A stretch of 64,000 nt of DNA from Flavobacterium akiainvivens (GTDB lineage Bacteria > Bacteroidota > Bacteroidia > Flavobacteriales > Flavobacteriaceae). Both the position numbers and the translations under genes were made by a program. The stretch is from positions 371,906-435,905 of the forward strand of contig NZ_LIYD01000005.1 of NCBI RefSeq assembly GCF_001278115.1. Direction: 5' to 3'. The notes under the pieces are model-generated. The model was not told the origin of the DNA. It made no database searches and saw only the letters and a list, made by a program, of their open reading frames with translations. Shown here piece after piece: positions 24,221 through 34,768 of this stretch. How positions within the stretch are numbered: position 1 is the first letter of the stretch; every line of letters begins with the position of its first letter.

Positions 24221-26179
24221 ATGAAACCCCTTTTTTATATCCCCTTATTTTTTATTGCTGTTTTTGTAAGCTTTAAAACCCTCAATAATACTACCATAAG
24301 CAACTATTATGAAAGCGACTACAGGCAACAGATTATAGCCAATATTACAGCACTCAAGACTGAAACCGCCCTGCTTAAAAAAATAGCGCTTGGGTTTGAA
24401 AAAGACGGTAACCTGAAAGCCCTGCAAAACCAGGTTGCAAAAACCAGGCTGGCCTACAAAAAGAACGAGATGGTAATAGAATATTATTATCCTAAGCATT
24501 GCAAGGCCTATCTTAACGGTGCGCCGCTTATGCACGCCGACCCTTTTCCTGTTGATGAAAAGTATAATGACCAAAACTACTATGGCATTACCCCGCAGGA
24601 ATACAGCAAAGACCTGCCGCTTGATTATTTAGATATTGAACACTACAAAGGCGAAAGGCGCGTAATAGAGCCCGAAGGCCTGCAGACTATAGACGAGCTT
24701 GTTTTTAGTGGCGAAATACCTTCAGACAAACTCATTGCACTTTGCACCCGCCTTGATGATGCCCTGCCTGCCATACAAATAGCCCTTGAAAAGCGCAACT
24801 TTTTCTATGACTTCGAAATTGTGGAAGCCGCCCGTATGGAGCTGGTGCGTATTTTAAGTATGGGGGTTACCGGATTTGACACGCCGGGGTCGCTTAACGC
24901 AATGCCTGAAGCCGCCGAAGCCTTACAATCAATAGCTGTAACCCTACAGCCTTTACTAAGCCAGGCGGGTAACCAAACAAAACAAAATATTGAGCAACAG
25001 TTTGCCAAAGCCGTGGCCTACGTTAATAAGAACAATAATTTCGATCGTTTCGACAGGCTTGCGTTTATAACTGACCACATAAACCCATTATACAAAATGC
25101 TGGGAGCGTTACAACAGGAACTGCATTTACCCTCATCTGCTGAAAGGTGGGGCAAGGTACCGGCCTGGAATGCCAAAAGCACCAATATTTTTGATGAGGA
25201 TTTCCTTAACCCGTATTTCTATACCATGCTTCCGGAAGATAAAGACAGCAAAGAACTCAGGGAATTGGGTAAAAAACTGTTTTATGAACCACTGTTAAGC
25301 AGCAGCGGCACCATGAGCTGCGCCACCTGCCATAAGCCGGAGCTGGCATTTACCGATGGTTTGGCTACTTCGGCATCATCAGTTAAAGGTAAGAATGTAT
25401 TGCGCAATGCACCTACACTTATAAATGCAGTGTTTTCAGATAGGTATTTTTATGATTTGAGGGCTTATGACCTTGAAGAGCAGGCAGAGCACGTGGTAGA
25501 AAACCACATGGAGTTTAACACCAGTTTTGAAACCATAGTAAACCAGCTTAACGCAGATACCGATTATAGTAAGGCGTTTGAAGCCGTTTTTGGCAAAGGC
25601 CAAAAGGTAACCCGCTATAATTTTGCGCAGGCGTTGTCATCTTATGTACTATCATTAAGGGGCTTTGACAGCGATTTTGATAAGTACATACGTGGTGAAA
25701 GCGCTTCAATATCTAAAGAAGTAAAAGACGGCTTTAACCTGTTTGCCGGTAAGGCAGCCTGTGCTACCTGCCATTACATTCCGTTGTTTAACGGGCTTGT
25801 GCCGCCGTTATTTGAAGAAAACGAAACTGAAGTTCTGGGGGTTTTAAACAGCGCTACAAATGGCATGCCCGATGATGATGCCGGGCGTTATGCTAACGGG
25901 GTAACAGATGATAAGCTGGATATTTATCGCCGTTCGTTTAAAACCACTACAGTGCGCAATGCTGCACTTACAGCACCATATTTTCATAATGGGGCTTACA
26001 AAACCCTGGAAGAGGTTATTGACTTTTATGATAAAGGCGGTGCTGCCGGTATGGGCTTTGACTATGAAGTTTACAACCAGACTTTGGCCCCTGATGCCCT
26101 GAATCTTACCAAAAAAGAGAAGAAAGCGCTTATTGCTTTTATTGCTTCTTTAAACAGCAATATTGCGGTATATAAATAA
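24221..26179 (+). CDS. Di-heme cytochrome c peroxidase (MauG/CcpA type) with N-terminal extension
   Basis: A 652-residue protein with an N-terminal hydrophobic segment (residues 3-17) as signal or anchor. Two c-type heme motifs, CATCHK at 367-371 and CATCHY at 514-518, lie in the C-terminal half, which matches bacterial di-heme peroxidases (ELGKKLFYEPLLSSSGTMSC; RNAALTAPYFHNGAYKTLEEV). The first 330 residues are a mostly helical domain that I cannot name; it is an addition to the usual 330-360-residue enzyme. It should act in the periplasm or at the outer membrane. The giant phosphatase-like gene follows after a 359-bp gap. Confidence 0.85.
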   Translation: MKPLFYIPLFFIAVFVSFKTLNNTTISNYYESDYRQQIIANITALKTETALLKKIALGFEKDGNLKALQNQVAKTRLAYKKNEMVIEYYYPKHCKAYLNGAPLMHADPFPVDEKYNDQNYYGITPQEYSKDLPLDYLDIEHYKGERRVIEPEGLQTIDELVFSGEIPSDKLIALCTRLDDALPAIQIALEKRNFFYDFEIVEAARMELVRILSMGVTGFDTPGSLNAMPEAAEALQSIAVTLQPLLSQAGNQTKQNIEQQFAKAVAYVNKNNNFDRFDRLAFITDHINPLYKMLGALQQELHLPSSAERWGKVPAWNAKSTNIFDEDFLNPYFYTMLPEDKDSKELRELGKKLFYEPLLSSSGTMSCATCHKPELAFTDGLATSASSVKGKNVLRNAPTLINAVFSDRYFYDLRAYDLEEQAEHVVENHMEFNTSFETIVNQLNADTDYSKAFEAVFGKGQKVTRYNFAQALSSYVLSLRGFDSDFDKYIRGESASISKEVKDGFNLFAGKAACATCHYIPLFNGLVPPLFEENETEVLGVLNSATNGMPDDDAGRYANGVTDDKLDIYRRSFKTTTVRNAALTAPYFHNGAYKTLEEVIDFYDKGGAAGMGFDYEVYNQTLAPDALNLTKKEKKALIAFIASLNSNIAVYK

Positions 26180-26538
26180 CGCTGCATTTTCTCAGCGTTA
26201 ATGTTAAGAGCCATTTAACTGCACCTTAATAAGTACTTTAAAATTAACTGACGGTTAATAATGTGTTTTTGGCAGATTGTTTCAGATTATTTTTAATGTT
26301 AACGTTTTCGTTGTGATGTGTAAGTGTGTAATTGTGAATTATGCTATCAAAAATCTAATTTGTTAAGAAATATCGTTTTTCTAAATATCACAAAACACCC
26401 TGTTTTGATAGATTTTTCTCACACGTGTTCATATTTGCTTAAAACAAACATAAGCATTTGCATAAGCCTCCCGGTATGCCATAAACATACTTTTGCGACA
26501 CGATTTTCAATTTAATTACTTTAAAACATCACAACCAG
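26180..26538. other. Intergenic region before the giant secreted protein
   Basis: AT-rich and without a coding signal. A -7 element TACTTTTG lies at 26488-26495, 43 bp before the ATG; the nearest upstream TTG (26458-26460) is 27 bp away, longer than usual. No clear terminator follows the peroxidase gene, so some read-through is possible. Confidence 0.5.
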
Positions 26539-29500
26539 ATGAAAAACAACTTGCTTTTTGGCTTGTTGGTTTCTCTGGGTTTGTCGTTTGGTGCTAAGGC
26601 GCAAACGTCCATACCCGGAGATTCCATCGTTCATGGTCCTATGATGAGCCCCGTGTATAACAACTCGGTGCGCGTATGGGTACTAACCAAGAACGACACA
26701 GGCTCTGGCAACACACTTAGTGTGGGCCTGTCAGGGAGTAACGCCCCTGCAACGTATTTAACCGGAACGGTGCACAACACAGATGACCGCCTTGGCTACA
26801 GCCTGCGTTCGTTTGAGTACACCGGCCTGGCAGAAGGTGTAACCTACACCGCAAATGTGCTTGTAAACGGCCAGCCCAGCGGCCGCACATCAAGTATTGT
26901 TAACAGCCAAAACACACTTGGCGATTTCTCTTTCCTTTCGGGCGGCTGCGCCAGGATTTACGACCTTACCCGTTGTATAGACCTGCCGGAGTCTGAATTC
27001 CACTTTAACGGCGACCCCGAAATTTTTAACGTTATGGCGCAGGAAGACAGCGATATGATGATATGGCTGGGCGATGCCGTATACCTGTTGGGACTTCAGC
27101 ACGCCATGGGCCAGTGCCCTGATGGTGTAGACGACTGGGCTAATAAGGATATGGCGTTTGACCGTTACCTGTTTTACCGTCAGTATCATGACCAGCTTAT
27201 TTCGGCAATGCCGCAGTTGGCTATTACTGATAACCACGACACAGGGCCAAACGAGTTTGACAAAAACATGCCAACCCTGGGTGAAATGCGTGATATTTTT
27301 AAAGACTGGTGGCCTAACCCGGAATATTTAGATACACCCGAAGGGCCGGGGCTTTACTCGTCTTATGTATATAAAGATGTAGAGTACTTTTTGCTGGACA
27401 ACCGTAGCTACCGAGATGGTACACACCAGCACCTGGGCCCTGATCAGCTGGCATGGCTTAAGGCAGGCCTTTTAAACTCTACCGCTACCTTTAAAGTGCT
27501 TATAAACGGTACGCCGTCTTTTGAGCGCAACTGTGGTGGCCGTAACTTTTGTAACACAGTACAGGGTAACGAAGTTATACAGTACATTCAGGATAACAAC
27601 ATAAACGGTGTTATATCGCTAAGTGCCGATGTTCATGAGCAAAAATTCATGATTCGCGAGGGCGATGTAAAATACCCGCTGTATGATGTGCTTTCGGGCA
27701 ACCTTAATTCAGATGTGGGTAACGGTGTTGTAAACGTTAACTACAACTCTGATTATGTGCTTACGGGCGTTAAGCAAACCTACCTTAAGGTATCGGTTTA
27801 CGGCGAAGAAGACGACCGCAGGATGAAAGTACAGTATGTAGGCCTTGACGGTAACCCATACTTTGAGGAAATCATTCACGAAGATATGCTTACCAGCCAA
27901 AACAGCGATGCCCTTAAGCTATCGCTTGGCATAAACAATGATGTGGCCGATGCATCTGAATATGAGCATGCGCTAACCGCTACCGGCTATACGTTTGCCG
28001 AAGGCCGTGAAGGCGATGCTAACGGTGCTATACACGTAACAACAGCTACAAACCTTACTGCACCGGCTGGCCTTGCGCTTAACCTGCACGACAGGCCTTT
28101 TAGCCTTGTAACCTGGATAAACCCTGATAACATTCCTGCAAGTGGAGCTACTATTTTAAGTAACGGTGCAAACGGCAGTGGTGTAAGCATGGGTATTGAT
28201 GGTACGGGTAAACTAACGTTTACTAACCACGGTGCTAACGTAACCTACACAAGCCAGTACAGCATATTGCCTAACGCATGGAGCCATGTAGTTTGGAAGT
28301 ATGACAACGTAAGAAGGAAACTGTCTTTATACTACAATGGTTTCCTTATCCAGTCTTGGAATAACGTGCTTAGCCCTACAGCTTCTACAGCTGATGTAAA
28401 AATAGGCAATAACTTCCAGAACAAGCATTTTGTTGGCCTTATAGATAACGTTACCCTTTATGGCAGGATCATATCGGATATGGAAATCCTTAACGATGCC
28501 GATGTACAGTCTACACGTGGTGGTGTACTTAAAATGAGCGGTGCGCCTAACATGGCTGTTCCGGGCGATGCAGTAAACACAGCGCTTGCTAACGATTTTA
28601 CAATTGAGTTCTGGGCTAAGCTTAACGGCGACCCGGGTTCTAACTACAAGATATTTGCCAGCAACGGCCGTATAAACAATAACACTACAGGTATATCTTT
28701 TGAATATCCTGACAGCAACAAGCTAAACGTGGTTATTGGTAACAATACTTCAGGCTGGAGCACAATAAGCGAGCAGGGTAGTGCCTGGAACGTGGGTGAA
28801 TGGAACCACGTAGCCGTTAGTGCTACTAAAAACGGTACAATTAAGTACATTATTAACGGTGCACAGGTAACAGAAATTCCTTTTGGTGAATATATACCTA
28901 ACTCGTGGGGCCTTGGCTTTGGTAAAAGCCCTGCCTATTCAGGTGGTATACATGCCGAAATGGATGAAGTACGTATCTGGAGTACAGCCCGTACCCTTGA
29001 GCAAATTCAGCAGGGTATGCACATAACCCTTAACGGGGATGAAGAAGGCCTTGCCCACTACTACAACTACAACACTGAGGAAGAAGAGGTAACTGCAATG
29101 GAAGACCTTGCAGCCGATACTGATATTACCCTTAGCGGTGGCCTTTTTGCACCTGCTACATCTCCGGTTAGTGCGCTTGATGCTACATATCGCGATGTTG
29201 TAACCGGCAAGTGGAGCAAAAACAACAACATTATCAATGCAGGCCTTAGTTTCCCTGATGCAATTACAAACTACAGCAGTAACATTGTGGTAGGTAAGCA
29301 TAACGAAGCTACGGTTGCTGCCGTACCTGGTAATGAAGAAATGAGCTATGTAACCGGTGGCTGGAGGATAGACCCTGTAAACAACCCTTTTGCTACAGTT
29401 AAAATCAACCTGGCTGAGGCTATTCCTGATTTTGATACCGTAAACGACACGGCATCTGAATTCTTCCTTATAAAAGAAGAGGCAGAAGGCGAATTTGCAG

Positions 29501-32500
29501 TAGTTGCACAAGGTAACTACGACGGACAAAATGCTACTTTCTACAACACTAACCTTGCAGAAGGCACGTATAACGTAGCATGGACTAACAGCGACTTTAC
29601 AGCAGGCCGTGGCGGTGCACTATCGCTTGCCGGTGGCCACCAGGTACAGATTCCGTATGCTGATATGAACGCTGTAGCCGAAGGTAACTTTACCGTAGAG
29701 TTTTGGGTAAATGTAACCCAGGACCCGGGTAACAACCAACCGCTTGTATCAAGCCACGGCAGGGTAAACAACCTTACAAGGGGCTTTACACTTGAAATGC
29801 CTGATAACAACTCTGTTTCGGCAACATTTGGTAACAATACGGCCAACTGGCTTAGCATTAACTCGGGCAGCGCACTAAACATAGGCGAGTGGAACCACAT
29901 TGCACTTACTGCAGCACCGGGCCAGAATATTAAGCTATATGTAAACGGCGAGCTTAAGGCAACGGCAGATTATGCTGCTTATGCTGCTAACACAAACTGG
30001 AACTTTGCACTGGGCAGGAGCCTTAACTACAACAGCCAGACTACTTCTATTATGGATGAATTCCGTATCTGGAATGTAGCACGCACGCAAGAACAGATTG
30101 TAGCCGGTATGCACACCATTATAGAAGAGGGTAACGAAAACCTTATCTATAACTTTACCTTTAACCAGGACGATAACGGTACTATAGACAACACGGGTGT
30201 TAATGGAGACATTACCTATACCAGCGCTTCTATAATAGATTCTACAAGCCCTGTGGCTGAAGTAGACCCGGCTTTCCCTAATGAGGTAACCGGTAACTGG
30301 AGTGTAACTAACGAAACCGCTAATGGCCTTTACCTTTCTACGGTAATAAACAGCTATGTGCAAAACGTGGTTATAGGCAGTAACAACAACACTAACATTA
30401 TGCCGCTTGGCGATGTAGAAGATACATCATACCTTGCCGGTGGCTGGCACCTAAATGCCCTTGGTATTGACAATGCCAACCTGCAGGTAAGCCTTGCAGA
30501 AGTATTTGCAAACCCTGAGCAAACTAACGCTACCGTACAGGAATACCTACTACTAAAAGGCGATCCTGCCAGCAACTACGAAGTTGTGGCTACAGGTACT
30601 GCCGAAGGCCTGTTTGTAAACTTTGAAAACGTAGCGCTTGACCTGGGTAACTACTACCTTGCGTTTGAAACTGATATTGACGCTGTAATTGGTGAACAGG
30701 GTGGTGCCCTTAGCCTTGCACAGGGCCACCAGGTAACCATACCAAAAGAAGGCGTAAACGAAGCACTTTCGGGTCCGTTTACTATAGAGCTTTGGGGCCG
30801 TCTTACGGCTACAGCCGGCGGTAATACCAAGCTTGTAGGATTTACAAACTTTGGTGGTGGTAACTTTGGCTGGGAGCTTGAATTCCTGGGCAACCAAACA
30901 CTTCAAACCATTACCGGCCAGGGTGCAGGTGGTGGCTGGAACTCGCTAAACTCTACACACGTGTGGTCGCACAACGAGTGGAACCACGTTGCGGTAACTT
31001 TCGTGCCAAACGGAGAGTTTAAATTCTACATCAACGGTGAACTTATGGATAGTACACCTGTAGGTACTTTCGCCCCATGTACAAACAACCTGGCCTTTGG
31101 CAGGAACATTGCAAACAATGCACCTACACAAAGTGATATAGATGAATTCCGTATATGGACTGTGGCTAAAACGCAGGAAGAAATCCGTAGGGATATGTAC
31201 CTTACAATACCTCAGGGTACAGAAAACCTGCCATACAACTATACCTTTAACCAGGACAACAGCGGCTACCTTGTAAACAGTGGCAGCACGGCTGTAGAAG
31301 TAGCGTATACTGCTGCAAGCATTATACCGGCTACAGACCCTGTAAGGGATATGGAGGCAGATTTCCGCACAAAAGTAGCGGGTAACTGGAGCCTGATGAA
31401 CGATACCCGCAACGGTTTATACCTGGCAGATGTTATTGCATCTACAGATAATAACGTTGTTGTAGGTAAAGAAGCAGGTACAGAGATACTTGAGCTTCCT
31501 AATACAGATAATGCTGATAAGAAATACCTTAACAGCCGTTGGAAATTTGAATCGCTATTCATAGAAAGCGGTGTGGTAAAGGCAGACCTAACCAAAATTT
31601 TCAGCAACCTGTATGATGTAAATGTACTGGCTAACGAATACTACCTTATACAGGGCAACCCGCAAGGTACTTATAACGTTATTGCAACCGGTACTAAGCA
31701 AAACAACATTGTAACGTTCTCTCAAATAACGTTTAACGATGAGCCTGTATACCTTGCATGGTTAACCGATACTACTTATCCTGTAGCCGGTTTCCCTATG
31801 GCGCCGCAAAGCCTTTGGAAGTTTAACGACCTTGGCCAGAACCTGGGTACAGAGTGGAAAGAAGCTGATTTTGACGACAGCAACTGGTATTTTGGTAACG
31901 GTATCCTTGGCTATGGCGATGGCAACGAAAGTACGTTGCTTAGCTATGGTACAGATGCTCAGAACAAGTACCCAACCACTTATCTAAGGCATACGTTTAA
32001 CGTAGAAGATGCATCAGAATATGGTTCGCTAATATTTGATGTACTTAGGGATGATGGTGTTGTAGTATATGTAAACGGTGTTGAAGCATTCCGCAACAAC
32101 ATGCCTGAAGGCGATATTACTTACAACACGTATGCTTCTTCTCAAATAGGTGGTATAGATGAAACTACTTATATAGAGGTTATTACCGAAAATATGCTGC
32201 AGGATGGTGAAAACGTAATTGCAGTAGAGCTTCACCAGGGCGCTGCTAACAGTTCAGACCTTAGTTTTGATATGCAGCTTAGGGGTCTTCCGCCGGAACT
32301 TGAAGTTACAACTTACCCAATACCAAAAGACAACGATTGGCATTACCTTGATAACGGTACAAGCCTTGATGATGTAGAGTGGGGTGTGGCTACTTATACT
32401 CCGGGATGGCTTTCAGGTAAAGCGCCGCTTGGTTATGGCGACCCTGTAAATACTGTAATTAGCTATGGTGCAGATGCATCTAACAAATACATTACGTCTT

Positions 32501-34653
32501 ACTTCTACAGAAACGTAGATGTTGAGCTGGCTGATATGACCGATATGGTAGAGTTTGGCCTTAAGCGCGATGACGGTGCTATTGTATATGTAAACGGTGT
32601 TGAAGCATTCAGGGAAAACCTTCCTGAAGGCGATGTTAACTACCAGACACATTCATCTACAGTTGTAGACGGAGCTGATGAAAACAGGTATTTTGTACAC
32701 TTTGTACCTAAAACCATGTTTGTAGAGGGCGTTAACAGGATTGCGGTAGAAATACACAACCGCGACGGTTCAAGTTCAGACCTTAAGTATGACCTGTATG
32801 TAAAGAACGCGCAAGACCTAAGCGTAGAGTGCGATGCTCCACACATATCTTGCTTTACTTCAATCAACCCAACAGGCCAAACGCCTCAGCTATTAATATC
32901 TACGGCGCACCGCTTCCAACAGATATTTAAAGAAGGCAGTAACTATACCGAAGGTACTAACACAGTGCCGGGTAACCATGACTATACTGCTTATGTGCCG
33001 GTAGAAGGCAGCAGCGAAACAGGTTACCTTTCGGTTAACCACGAAAACAACCCGGGTGGTGTAAGCATGCTTAACATTCACCTTGATGAGGAAAACAACA
33101 GCCTTTGGGTTATAGACCAGTCAAGGCAGGTAGACCTTTATAATGCCGACCTTGTAACTACTAACAGGAACTGTAGTGGTGGTACTACACCTTGGGGTAC
33201 AATTGTTACAGCTGAAGAAGCTACAGATGGTGGCGATGCCAATGGCGATGGCTACCAGGATGTAGGCTGGCTTGTAGAAATAGACCCTGCAACTGCCGAA
33301 GTAATGGAATATGGCAACGGCAAGCAGGAAAAACTATGGGCTATGGGCCGTATGAACCACGAAAACGTGGTGGTTACGCAAGACGGTACTGCTGCTTACT
33401 ATGGCGAAGACGGTGGTACACATTGTGTGTACAAATTTGTACCTACAACACCTGGACAGCTTTATTCTGGTGCGGTGTATGTACTTAAAATGGACCTTGC
33501 CCTTTCGTCAGACGAGCCAAGCTCATCTACAGCTACATGGGTACAGGTGCCTAACACTACACAAACAGACCGTAACAACCTTAACTCGTTAGCCGCTACC
33601 CTTGGTGGTACTAACTTTAACGGTGTTGAAGACTGCGAAATAGGTCCTGATGGTAAAGTTTACTTTACTTCTAAAGGTAAAAACCGTGTTTACCGCTTTA
33701 AAGACGACGGCGAAACCGTAAGCGAATTTGAAGTGTTTGTGGGTGGTATGAGCTACCCTATAGAAACCGAAGGTGGTACGGTAACTGAGGCTTGGGCCGA
33801 TGGTAACGACAACCTTGTGTTTGATGATAAAGGTAATATGTGGGTGTGCCAGGATGGTGGCCGTAACTATATTTGGGTTATTGCTCCAGACCACAGGCAG
33901 GATGCGCCTAACGTTAAGATATTTGCCTCTATGCCGGCAGGATCTGAGCCTACAGGCCTTACCTTTACGCCAGACTTTAAGTATGGTTTCTTCTCTGTAC
34001 AGCACCCAAGCGGAGGCAACACTGCCCAGCAGGATGCTACTTTTGGAAACGTAACGTTTAACTCATCTGCATCGGTAGTGTTCTCACTAAGCCAGTTCCT
34101 TGGTGCACAGGCTCCTGATACTGACTTTGTTGCCAGCCAGGTAACGGTTAACACAGGCCAGCAGGTAACGTTTACTGACCTTACCACAAACAACCCTACC
34201 GCATGGCAGTGGACGTTTGAAGGCGGTACACCGGCTACTTCAACAGAGCAAAACCCGGTTGTTACGTATAACACGGCCGGTACTTATGATGTTACCCTTG
34301 TTACTAACAACGTGGCAGGTAACAGCCAGGAAAGCAAAGCGGAATATATACTTGTTGAAACTACAACGGGTATTGATAACCCAATTGCCGAAGGCACTGT
34401 AAAAGTATACCCTAACCCTACAACAGGTAAGGTAACTATTTCAGTAACAACCAATGTGGCAGGCGAAAATGTTTCACTTGAAGTATATGATATCCTTGGA
34501 AGGATAGTTTCAGAAAAGAAAAACATCCAAACCATTGGCGGAAGCCAGGATATAGCGCTTGACCTTACTAATATTGTAGGCGAGCAGGTACTTATCATCA
34601 AGCTAAAAATTGGTGATGCTACAGGTACTTACAAACTACTTAAAGTAAAATAA
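26539..34653 (+). CDS. Giant secreted PhoD-LamG-PhoX fusion protein with T9SS sorting domain
   Basis: A 2704-residue protein. Signal peptide 1-21. Residues 22-450: PhoD-like metallophosphatase (SGGCARIYD, MMIWLGDAVYLLG, AITDNHDTGPNEFD, LSADVHEQKF). 457-655: LamG domain. 661-1753: three repeats of about 363 residues, each a LamG domain plus a second beta domain. About 1754-1915 and 1925-2085: two related domains with DDGVVVYVNGVEAFRNNMPEG. 2095-2515: PhoX-like region (SVNHENNPGGVSML, GRMNHENVVV, GTHCVYKFVP, PTGLTFTPD). 2525-2607: PKD. 2612-2704: type IX sorting domain (VKVYPNPTTGKV). Likely released or surface-bound phosphatase for organic phosphate. Confidence 0.85.
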   Translation: MKNNLLFGLLVSLGLSFGAKAQTSIPGDSIVHGPMMSPVYNNSVRVWVLTKNDTGSGNTLSVGLSGSNAPATYLTGTVHNTDDRLGYSLRSFEYTGLAEGVTYTANVLVNGQPSGRTSSIVNSQNTLGDFSFLSGGCARIYDLTRCIDLPESEFHFNGDPEIFNVMAQEDSDMMIWLGDAVYLLGLQHAMGQCPDGVDDWANKDMAFDRYLFYRQYHDQLISAMPQLAITDNHDTGPNEFDKNMPTLGEMRDIFKDWWPNPEYLDTPEGPGLYSSYVYKDVEYFLLDNRSYRDGTHQHLGPDQLAWLKAGLLNSTATFKVLINGTPSFERNCGGRNFCNTVQGNEVIQYIQDNNINGVISLSADVHEQKFMIREGDVKYPLYDVLSGNLNSDVGNGVVNVNYNSDYVLTGVKQTYLKVSVYGEEDDRRMKVQYVGLDGNPYFEEIIHEDMLTSQNSDALKLSLGINNDVADASEYEHALTATGYTFAEGREGDANGAIHVTTATNLTAPAGLALNLHDRPFSLVTWINPDNIPASGATILSNGANGSGVSMGIDGTGKLTFTNHGANVTYTSQYSILPNAWSHVVWKYDNVRRKLSLYYNGFLIQSWNNVLSPTASTADVKIGNNFQNKHFVGLIDNVTLYGRIISDMEILNDADVQSTRGGVLKMSGAPNMAVPGDAVNTALANDFTIEFWAKLNGDPGSNYKIFASNGRINNNTTGISFEYPDSNKLNVVIGNNTSGWSTISEQGSAWNVGEWNHVAVSATKNGTIKYIINGAQVTEIPFGEYIPNSWGLGFGKSPAYSGGIHAEMDEVRIWSTARTLEQIQQGMHITLNGDEEGLAHYYNYNTEEEEVTAMEDLAADTDITLSGGLFAPATSPVSALDATYRDVVTGKWSKNNNIINAGLSFPDAITNYSSNIVVGKHNEATVAAVPGNEEMSYVTGGWRIDPVNNPFATVKINLAEAIPDFDTVNDTASEFFLIKEEAEGEFAVVAQGNYDGQNATFYNTNLAEGTYNVAWTNSDFTAGRGGALSLAGGHQVQIPYADMNAVAEGNFTVEFWVNVTQDPGNNQPLVSSHGRVNNLTRGFTLEMPDNNSVSATFGNNTANWLSINSGSALNIGEWNHIALTAAPGQNIKLYVNGELKATADYAAYAANTNWNFALGRSLNYNSQTTSIMDEFRIWNVARTQEQIVAGMHTIIEEGNENLIYNFTFNQDDNGTIDNTGVNGDITYTSASIIDSTSPVAEVDPAFPNEVTGNWSVTNETANGLYLSTVINSYVQNVVIGSNNNTNIMPLGDVEDTSYLAGGWHLNALGIDNANLQVSLAEVFANPEQTNATVQEYLLLKGDPASNYEVVATGTAEGLFVNFENVALDLGNYYLAFETDIDAVIGEQGGALSLAQGHQVTIPKEGVNEALSGPFTIELWGRLTATAGGNTKLVGFTNFGGGNFGWELEFLGNQTLQTITGQGAGGGWNSLNSTHVWSHNEWNHVAVTFVPNGEFKFYINGELMDSTPVGTFAPCTNNLAFGRNIANNAPTQSDIDEFRIWTVAKTQEEIRRDMYLTIPQGTENLPYNYTFNQDNSGYLVNSGSTAVEVAYTAASIIPATDPVRDMEADFRTKVAGNWSLMNDTRNGLYLADVIASTDNNVVVGKEAGTEILELPNTDNADKKYLNSRWKFESLFIESGVVKADLTKIFSNLYDVNVLANEYYLIQGNPQGTYNVIATGTKQNNIVTFSQITFNDEPVYLAWLTDTTYPVAGFPMAPQSLWKFNDLGQNLGTEWKEADFDDSNWYFGNGILGYGDGNESTLLSYGTDAQNKYPTTYLRHTFNVEDASEYGSLIFDVLRDDGVVVYVNGVEAFRNNMPEGDITYNTYASSQIGGIDETTYIEVITENMLQDGENVIAVELHQGAANSSDLSFDMQLRGLPPELEVTTYPIPKDNDWHYLDNGTSLDDVEWGVATYTPGWLSGKAPLGYGDPVNTVISYGADASNKYITSYFYRNVDVELADMTDMVEFGLKRDDGAIVYVNGVEAFRENLPEGDVNYQTHSSTVVDGADENRYFVHFVPKTMFVEGVNRIAVEIHNRDGSSSDLKYDLYVKNAQDLSVECDAPHISCFTSINPTGQTPQLLISTAHRFQQIFKEGSNYTEGTNTVPGNHDYTAYVPVEGSSETGYLSVNHENNPGGVSMLNIHLDEENNSLWVIDQSRQVDLYNADLVTTNRNCSGGTTPWGTIVTAEEATDGGDANGDGYQDVGWLVEIDPATAEVMEYGNGKQEKLWAMGRMNHENVVVTQDGTAAYYGEDGGTHCVYKFVPTTPGQLYSGAVYVLKMDLALSSDEPSSSTATWVQVPNTTQTDRNNLNSLAATLGGTNFNGVEDCEIGPDGKVYFTSKGKNRVYRFKDDGETVSEFEVFVGGMSYPIETEGGTVTEAWADGNDNLVFDDKGNMWVCQDGGRNYIWVIAPDHRQDAPNVKIFASMPAGSEPTGLTFTPDFKYGFFSVQHPSGGNTAQQDATFGNVTFNSSASVVFSLSQFLGAQAPDTDFVASQVTVNTGQQVTFTDLTTNNPTAWQWTFEGGTPATSTEQNPVVTYNTAGTYDVTLVTNNVAGNSQESKAEYILVETTTGIDNPIAEGTVKVYPNPTTGKVTISVTTNVAGENVSLEVYDILGRIVSEKKNIQTIGGSQDIALDLTNIVGEQVLIIKLKIGDATGTYKLLKVK
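28519..31797 (+). repeat. Three tandem 363-residue coding repeats (LamG plus partner domain)
   Basis: Units start at codons 661, 1025 and 1388 of the giant gene (nt 28519, 29611, 30700), spaced 364 and 363 codons. Each opens with GGxLxxxxG, continues with a LamG domain (FTVEFWV, WNHIALT, DEFRIW) and ends with a beta domain marked NVVIG or NVVVGK and a GGW or SRW turn. The copies are clearly diverged at protein level, so the duplication is not recent. Confidence 0.8.
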
Positions 34654-34672
34654 GCTTTAGTATTTAGTTTTT

Positions 34673-34706
34673 AGCAGGGCTGCCGGTAGGCAGCCCTGCT
34701 TTTTTT
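34673..34706 (+). terminator. Strong intrinsic terminator
   Basis: A perfect 12-bp stem, AGCAGGGCTGCC (34673-34684) / GGCAGCCCTGCT (34689-34700), with loop GGTA and a following T-run. Confidence 0.95.
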
Positions 34707-34738
34707 ATATCATGCTCTATAAATATGCCTGTAAGTAG

Positions 34739-34746
34739 TATTTTTG
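34739..34746 (+). promoter_or_regulatory. Flavobacterial -7 promoter element before the Nudix regulator gene
   Basis: TATTTTTG matches TAnnTTTG and lies 22 bp before the ATG at 34769. No well-spaced TTG was found. Confidence 0.4.
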
Positions 34747-34768
34747 TTGTAAGGTTAAGTTTTATTCC

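Noticed and set aside
28939..29529. A 196-codon minus-strand frame opposite the giant secreted protein
   Set aside because: Opposite clear LamG repeats; the product is Cys- and Val-rich and without motifs.
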